A stretch of DNA of 64,000 nt from NCBI RefSeq assembly GCF_002211285.1, contig NZ_LOKX01000006.1, forward strand, positions 62,001 through 126,000. The letters are read 5' to 3'. Positions 59,848 through 64,000 of the stretch are shown here, in pieces. The notes beneath the pieces were generated by a model. That model searched no databases. It was not told where the DNA came from and saw only the letters and a list, made by a program, of their open reading frames with translations. Each line of letters begins with the position of its first letter. Within the stretch, counting starts at the first letter, position 1. The translations under genes and the position numbers were made by a program. This stretch comes from Rhizobium sp. R635 (lineage in GTDB: Bacteria; Pseudomonadota; Alphaproteobacteria; Rhizobiales; Rhizobiaceae).

Positions 59848-62019
59848 ATGATGCGCGTGCAGCAAATCGGTGTCGTTATCGGTCTGGCGATCGTGGTTTT
59901 GCTGACGATCCTGCGGGCAGGCGATCCCGGAATTTTCAAGCTGATCCGCGGCGTGACGTTCGATGAGTATCAGCGGCTGGTTCCGCGGACCTACCAGCCG
60001 ATGCCGGTCCGCGTCATCGACATCGATGAAGCCTCATTGCGCGAATTCGGCCAATGGCCTTGGCCGCGTGACCGGCTGGCCCTCCTGGTGGACCGGCTTT
60101 CGGAAATGGGCGCCGCGGCCATCGCCTTCGACGTTCTCTTCTCCGAGCCGGACCGGTTGTCGCCGCGCAACGTCGTGCGCGAGGCGGCCGGGATCGACCC
60201 TTCGCTGGCCGAAAAGCTGCCTGACAATGACGAGATATTCGCCCGCGCTATCGCCGAAAAGCCGGTCGTGCTCGGCTTCGGCCTTTCCAACGAGGGCAAC
60301 TACCGGCCGCCGGTCAAGGCGGGCTTCGCATTCACGGGCGAAAGCCCCGTCTCGGCTCCGCCCTATCTCGGCGCTTCGACGCCGCTCAGGCCGCAACTGG
60401 AAGCCAATGCGGCGGGGCTCGGCCACATCAGCCTCAACCCCGGAAATCCTTCGCCGGTGGTGCGGGCGGTCCCGCTGTTCCTGACCGACGGAGAACAGCT
60501 CTACCCCAATCTCGCGGTCGAGGCGCTGCGCGTCGCGCAGGGAGCCTCGACCTATGTGCTTTCGGGCGCGCCCGACCGTGCCGGAATCATGACATCGGCA
60601 AAGATCGGGGATTTCATCGTGCCGCTGACGGCGGCGGGCGAACTCTGGCTCTATGTCACTCCCGACCGGGCCGAGCGGTATATCTCCGCCCGGCAGGTGC
60701 TTGCGCCAGGAGGCGCTTCCGCCGAGACGGCAGCCGCCATCAATGGCAGCATCGTCTTCGTCGGCACATCGGCGGCCGGCTTGCAGGACATCCGCGTCAC
60801 CGCGCTCGGCGAGAACGTTCCCGGCGTGTCGCTGCATGCGCAGGCCGTCGAGCAGATCCTCTCCGGTCAGTTCCTGTCCCGGCCCGACTGGGCGGATGGG
60901 CTTGAAATCCTTGTCATCGCCGTGCTCGGATGTCTGCTCGTCCTAGTGACGACCTTCGTCAGTCCTGCCGTCGCGCTGGTCTGCGGCCTGCTGATCACCG
61001 CAATGGCGCTGGTGGCGTCGTGGCTTTCCTTTCTTTATGCGGGACTTCTCTTCGATCCGCTGGCGCCGATCGTCAGTGGATCGATCATCCATTTTGCCGC
61101 GACCTCGTTCAAGATTCTGGTGATCGACCGGGAGCGGCGCGAGGTGCGGCGCGCCTTCGGGCATTATCTTTCTCCGTCGCTGCTCCACCGCATCGAGCAT
61201 AATCGCGATGCATTGCGCCTCGGCGGAGACGACCGCGAACTGACGGTCATGTTCGTCGATGTCAGGAACTTCACCGAGATGAGCGAGCGGCTGGCGCCGA
61301 CGGATGTCGTGGCCTTCCTGAATACGCTGCTCGATGCGCTGAGCCGCCATGTCGTGGCCAATGAAGGCACGCTCGACAAGTTCATCGGCGATTCGATCAT
61401 GGCGTTCTGGAATGCGCCCGTCGATGTGGCGGATCACCAGACCAAGGCGGTTCGCACGGCGCTTGCCATGCGCGAGACACTTGCCGAACTGAACGCCGGC
61501 GACGCCTTCGGTTTCGGGTCTGATCGGGAGGTCGGGATCGGCATCGGCATCCATACCGGCCTTGCCTGTGTCGGCAACATGGGCGCCAAGACCCGCTTCA
61601 ACTATTCGGCGGTCGGAGACGCCGTCAACGTTGCGGCCCGCATCGAATCCTCCTGCAAGGAGGTCGGTTTCGATATCCTCATCTCCGACAGTACGGCACG
61701 GTCAGTTCGGGGAATGGCGCTGATCGAGGCCGGCGCCCTGCCGCTCAAGGGGAAGAGCAGCCGGACGCAGATCCTTGCCGTCGTCGGCGGTGAACGGGTC
61801 GCGGCATCCCAGGAATTCGCCGCGCTCGAGGATATTCACAGGCAGCTGATGCAGGCCCTGCAAACGCATTCCAGGAACAGCCGGAAGCTTATCGGTACGG
61901 CAAAGCTGAGGGCGGAGCAGGTGACCGGAGGTCTGGCGGAATTCTACCAGCGCCTATCCGGCAGGACCGATCATTTCCGCGACGTGCCAGAAAGGGTCGA
62001 AAAGAGCGCCGCAGACTGA
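59848..62019 (+). CDS. CHASE2-domain class III adenylate cyclase
   Basis: 723 residues. One helix (about 7-22), a periplasmic CHASE2 domain (about 25-340) with VRVIDIDEASLREFGQWPWP and IAFDVLFSEPDRLSPRN, and three membrane helices (about 350-430). The cyclase domain (about 460-650) has VMFVDVRNFTEMSERLAPTD (D471), GTLDKFIGDSIMAFWNAPVD (K511, D515), and GDAVNVAARIESSCKEVG (N594, R598), so all catalytic residues are present. The metal and Lys residues favour cAMP. Divergent from the haem cyclase, 212 bp apart; convergent with the FecR gene, 6 bp apart. Confidence 0.92.
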   Translation: MMRVQQIGVVIGLAIVVLLTILRAGDPGIFKLIRGVTFDEYQRLVPRTYQPMPVRVIDIDEASLREFGQWPWPRDRLALLVDRLSEMGAAAIAFDVLFSEPDRLSPRNVVREAAGIDPSLAEKLPDNDEIFARAIAEKPVVLGFGLSNEGNYRPPVKAGFAFTGESPVSAPPYLGASTPLRPQLEANAAGLGHISLNPGNPSPVVRAVPLFLTDGEQLYPNLAVEALRVAQGASTYVLSGAPDRAGIMTSAKIGDFIVPLTAAGELWLYVTPDRAERYISARQVLAPGGASAETAAAINGSIVFVGTSAAGLQDIRVTALGENVPGVSLHAQAVEQILSGQFLSRPDWADGLEILVIAVLGCLLVLVTTFVSPAVALVCGLLITAMALVASWLSFLYAGLLFDPLAPIVSGSIIHFAATSFKILVIDRERREVRRAFGHYLSPSLLHRIEHNRDALRLGGDDRELTVMFVDVRNFTEMSERLAPTDVVAFLNTLLDALSRHVVANEGTLDKFIGDSIMAFWNAPVDVADHQTKAVRTALAMRETLAELNAGDAFGFGSDREVGIGIGIHTGLACVGNMGAKTRFNYSAVGDAVNVAARIESSCKEVGFDILISDSTARSVRGMALIEAGALPLKGKSSRTQILAVVGGERVAASQEFAALEDIHRQLMQALQTHSRNSRKLIGTAKLRAEQVTGGLAEFYQRLSGRTDHFRDVPERVEKSAAD

Positions 62020-62025
62020 CGAGCT

Positions 62026-63057
62026 TCAACGGCCGCGATTGAAATTCCGGCCTCTGTCGTGGTTCCGATCCCTGTCATGATCATGATCACGATCACGATT
62101 GTGATCGCGATCGCGATATCCATGATGGTCGCGGTCGTGGCCGCGATGATCCTCGCCGTGATTTCCGGGCTTGCCGTCATCGTCATGCCGGCCATGGCCC
62201 TCATGCTTGTCGGGTCTCTCCGGCTTGTCGTGATGCGGCCTGTCCTGGTGCGGCCTGTCCTGGTGCGGCTTGTCGGGCTTCGGCCGCTCCTTCTGCGGCT
62301 CGGCCTGCCTCTGTGGCGGATCCTGCCTTTGCGGGGCAGGCGCAACTGCCGGGGGAGGCCGCGGCCTGTCTTTTCTCTCCGGCGCAACCGAGGCCATGTT
62401 ACAGCCGCCGAGCATGCCGATGCCTCCAGCAAGCCGCTGGTTGCCGGAGAGGAAAGGGAGGGCGCGGGGATTTCCGAGCGTATCGAGAACGCTGGGATCG
62501 ACCCGGCGGGCCGGCGACATATCACCGTTCGGCTTGGCGACGACGCAATCGCAGCGCTGCTGCAATTGCCGGCAGCCGCCCGGGCCGCAGAAGCTGGCCG
62601 CGCCGTTCAACAGCACGACGGCAGTCGTGCCGTCGGAACCGACATAGAAATCGAATGCGGTGCCGCGCACGCCGATGGTGCCGGCGGGCGTCAGGATCTG
62701 GTAGGCGGAGGATTTCGAATTGCCGCTGACCCAGCGAAAGGTTCCTTTCGCGGCCTTGATGGTGAGTTTCCTGACCGATTGTGAATCGTCGAAGACATAT
62801 TTGTCGATGACAACCGAGGAGCCCCAGCCGACTGCAAGCTTGGTACCGTCGCGAAACAGGAATTGGCCGAGCCCGGATTGCGATGTCCGGATGCGCTCGT
62901 CGCGGTGAACGCTGGTGTTGACTTCGATCGGCCCGCCTTGTCCCGTCACCTCGGTTCTGATGACGACAGCCTGGCCGACCGGCTCTGCTGCGGGCGCCGG
63001 CAGCGCACTGGAGAGGGCGATGCAAAGCGCCGCGAGTAAAGAACGCCGACCCCACAT
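62026..63057 (-). CDS. FecR-domain protein with His/Asp-rich tail
   Basis: 343 residues with a Sec signal peptide (MWGRRSLLAALCIALSSALP, cleavage at PAPAA-EP). The FecR-like domain (about 35-150) contains RIRTSQSGLGQFLFRDGTKL, KGTFRWVSGNSKSSAYQILT, and PAGTIGVRGTAFDFYVGSDG. A cysteine-rich patch (CGPGGCRQLQQRCDC) is followed by a Pro-rich region and a low-complexity tail (about 255-343) of repeated HDRD, RDRDH and HQDRPH units. The tail should be unfolded and may bind metal. The convergent CHASE2 cyclase ends 6 bp away, a linkage often seen in rhizobia. No sigma factor FecI is nearby. Confidence 0.85.
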   Translation of the reverse strand: MWGRRSLLAALCIALSSALPAPAAEPVGQAVVIRTEVTGQGGPIEVNTSVHRDERIRTSQSGLGQFLFRDGTKLAVGWGSSVVIDKYVFDDSQSVRKLTIKAAKGTFRWVSGNSKSSAYQILTPAGTIGVRGTAFDFYVGSDGTTAVVLLNGAASFCGPGGCRQLQQRCDCVVAKPNGDMSPARRVDPSVLDTLGNPRALPFLSGNQRLAGGIGMLGGCNMASVAPERKDRPRPPPAVAPAPQRQDPPQRQAEPQKERPKPDKPHQDRPHQDRPHHDKPERPDKHEGHGRHDDDGKPGNHGEDHRGHDRDHHGYRDRDHNRDRDHDHDRDRNHDRGRNFNRGR

Positions 63058-63193
63058 GATACAGATACCCCGGCAATCCGGGGAGAATTAGCATTTTAGC
63101 AACTACTTGTCTTCTCGCCCACTTGGGCTACGGCGAGGCGCGGCATGCCGGTTTTGGGGTCATCTTCGGAACCGCTGCCCGAGATCTGCAGAA

Positions 63194-63225
63194 CGCGCGA
63201 AAACCGCGCACTTTCGGCATCATGT
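63194..63225. repeat. Degenerate copy of rhizobial palindromic repeat B
   Basis: CGCGCGAAAACCGCGCAC followed by TTTCGGCATCATGT matches 319-352 except for a few changes and a missing CAC. The left AGAGCATGATG arm is lost here, so the palindrome is broken. It sits upstream of soxB. Confidence 0.5.
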
Positions 63226-63341
63226 CGCACAGTGTCAAAACCAAAGCTCTCTCCTGTCGCAAAAGAGCCGTTGTGCCGCATTTGGATTTGCGATTTGTAT
63301 GGGCGCGGAGATCAGTCCTTGCCCGAAGGAGAATAAGGCGG

Positions 63342-64000
63342 ATGCGGAAATATTCGGTTTTTGCCGTGGCGCGGGAGGCCCTGCGTGGCCACAGAGGCTG
63401 GGAGAAGCAGTGGACTTCGCCGGAGCCGCGCGCTGAATACGATGTCGTCATCATCGGCGCCGGCGGCCATGGCCTGGGCGCTGCCTATTATCTTGCCAAG
63501 GAGCACGGCATCACCAATGTCGCCGTGATCGAGAAGGGCTGGCTCGGCGGCGGCAATACCGGCCGCAACACCACCATCATCCGCTCGAACTATCTCTATG
63601 AAGAGAGCATGCAGATCTACGAGCATTCGATGAAGCTCTGGGAAGGGCTTTCTCAGGAGCTCAACTACAATGTGATGTATTCGCCGCGCGGCGTGATGAT
63701 GCTCTCGCACAATATTCACGACCAGCAGTCGTTCAAGCGGCATATCCATGCCAACCGGCTCTATGGCATCGACAATGAATGGCTGACGCCGGAGCAGGCG
63801 AAGGCCTATTGTCCGCCGCTCGACATCTCGGCGAGTGCCCGCTACCCGATCAACGGTGCAGCGCTGCAACGGCGCGGCGGCACGGCGCGCCACGACGCGG
63901 TCGCCTGGGGTTATGCGCGTGCGGCATCGGACCGCGGCGTTCACATCATCCAGAATTGCGAAGTGACCGGTATCCGTCGCGGTCCTGACGGACGGGTAAC
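63342..64000 (+). CDS. soxB: Sarcosine oxidase subunit beta (5' part)
   Basis: The first 219 codons of a plus-strand gene that runs out of the window. The N-terminus [20 protein letters not shown] and the FAD-binding motif [20 protein letters not shown] are typical of the beta subunit of heterotetrameric sarcosine oxidase, as are [20 protein letters not shown] and [20 protein letters not shown]. It oxidises sarcosine to glycine with tetrahydrofolate, part of creatine, carnitine or glycine-betaine breakdown. AAGGAG lies 11 bases before the ATG, AAGGCGG directly before. soxD, soxA and soxG are expected downstream. Confidence 0.93.
   Translation, partial: MRKYSVFAVAREALRGHRGWEKQWTSPEPRAEYDVVIIGAGGHGLGAAYYLAKEHGITNVAVIEKGWLGGGNTGRNTTIIRSNYLYEESMQIYEHSMKLWEGLSQELNYNVMYSPRGVMMLSHNIHDQQSFKRHIHANRLYGIDNEWLTPEQAKAYCPPLDISASARYPINGAALQRRGGTARHDAVAWGYARAASDRGVHIIQNCEVTGIRRGPDGRV

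Overview
The window reads as a chromosomal segment of a fast-growing rhizobium, most likely genus Rhizobium (R. leguminosarum / R. etli type). Support: high and even GC with strong third-position GC, rhizobial intergenic palindromes (RIME-like elements and short hairpin repeats), a speF-type leader ahead of a lysine/ornithine decarboxylase, HWE histidine kinases and many class III cyclases, and the orders pntAA-pntAB-pntB and xylB-xylA. No phage, insertion sequence, CRISPR array, rRNA or tRNA was recognised. This is ordinary core and adaptive chromosome, not a genomic island.

Layout. 1-5000: partial terC, an AraC regulator whose 3' end runs into a palindromic repeat, then a TetR regulator divergent from an EmrAB-type efflux pair. 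5100-9200: a LacI regulator leading xylB and xylA (xylose to xylulose 5-phosphate), with a RIME-like repeat between the two catabolic genes. 9200-17000: a second LacI regulator divergent from a CUT2 sugar importer (ATPase, permease, binding protein), followed by a TIM-barrel isomerase/epimerase and a Gfo/Idh/MocA dehydrogenase; the sugar is not assigned. 17000-21300: DoxX protein, GH1 beta-glucosidase behind a palindromic operator, and a CHASE4-GGDEF-EAL protein. 21300-28600: trhO, VOC protein, CYTH and CHAD genes, eda, a DUF533 protein, a GNAT with a tiny membrane protein, and a NicO/DUF1007 metal transport pair. 28600-32000: LysR regulator divergent from the decarboxylase gene with its long structured leader, then a GNAT. 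32000-38900: serine hydrolase, diguanylate cyclase, phosphodiester glycosidase, cysE, and a CobW GTPase/WD40 pair. 38900-43300: creatininase-family hydrolase, MarR, a third LacI with a 2-hydroxyacid dehydrogenase, and a class I glutamine amidotransferase. 43500-46800: a TRAP transporter split over two convergent units. 47000-50400: a GGDEF(degenerate)-EAL protein and a FeeM-like N-acyl synthase with a CtrA-type box. 50500-53900: aa3 oxidase subunit IV and the proton-translocating transhydrogenase. 54000-64000: DUF992 protein, HWE kinase, TPR lipoprotein, rpsU, two divergent class III cyclases (one haem-binding, one CHASE2), a FecR-domain protein and the start of soxB.

Two themes dominate. One is carbohydrate uptake and catabolism under LacI-type control: three LacI genes, several CG-, CC/GG- or AT-centred palindromes, xylAB, a CUT2 system, GH1 and eda. 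The other is second-messenger signalling: three GGDEF/EAL proteins, two class III cyclases and an HWE kinase. The most interesting non-coding structure is the 37-bp inverted repeat at 10336-10372, which contains two mirror-image operators and possible face-to-face promoters.
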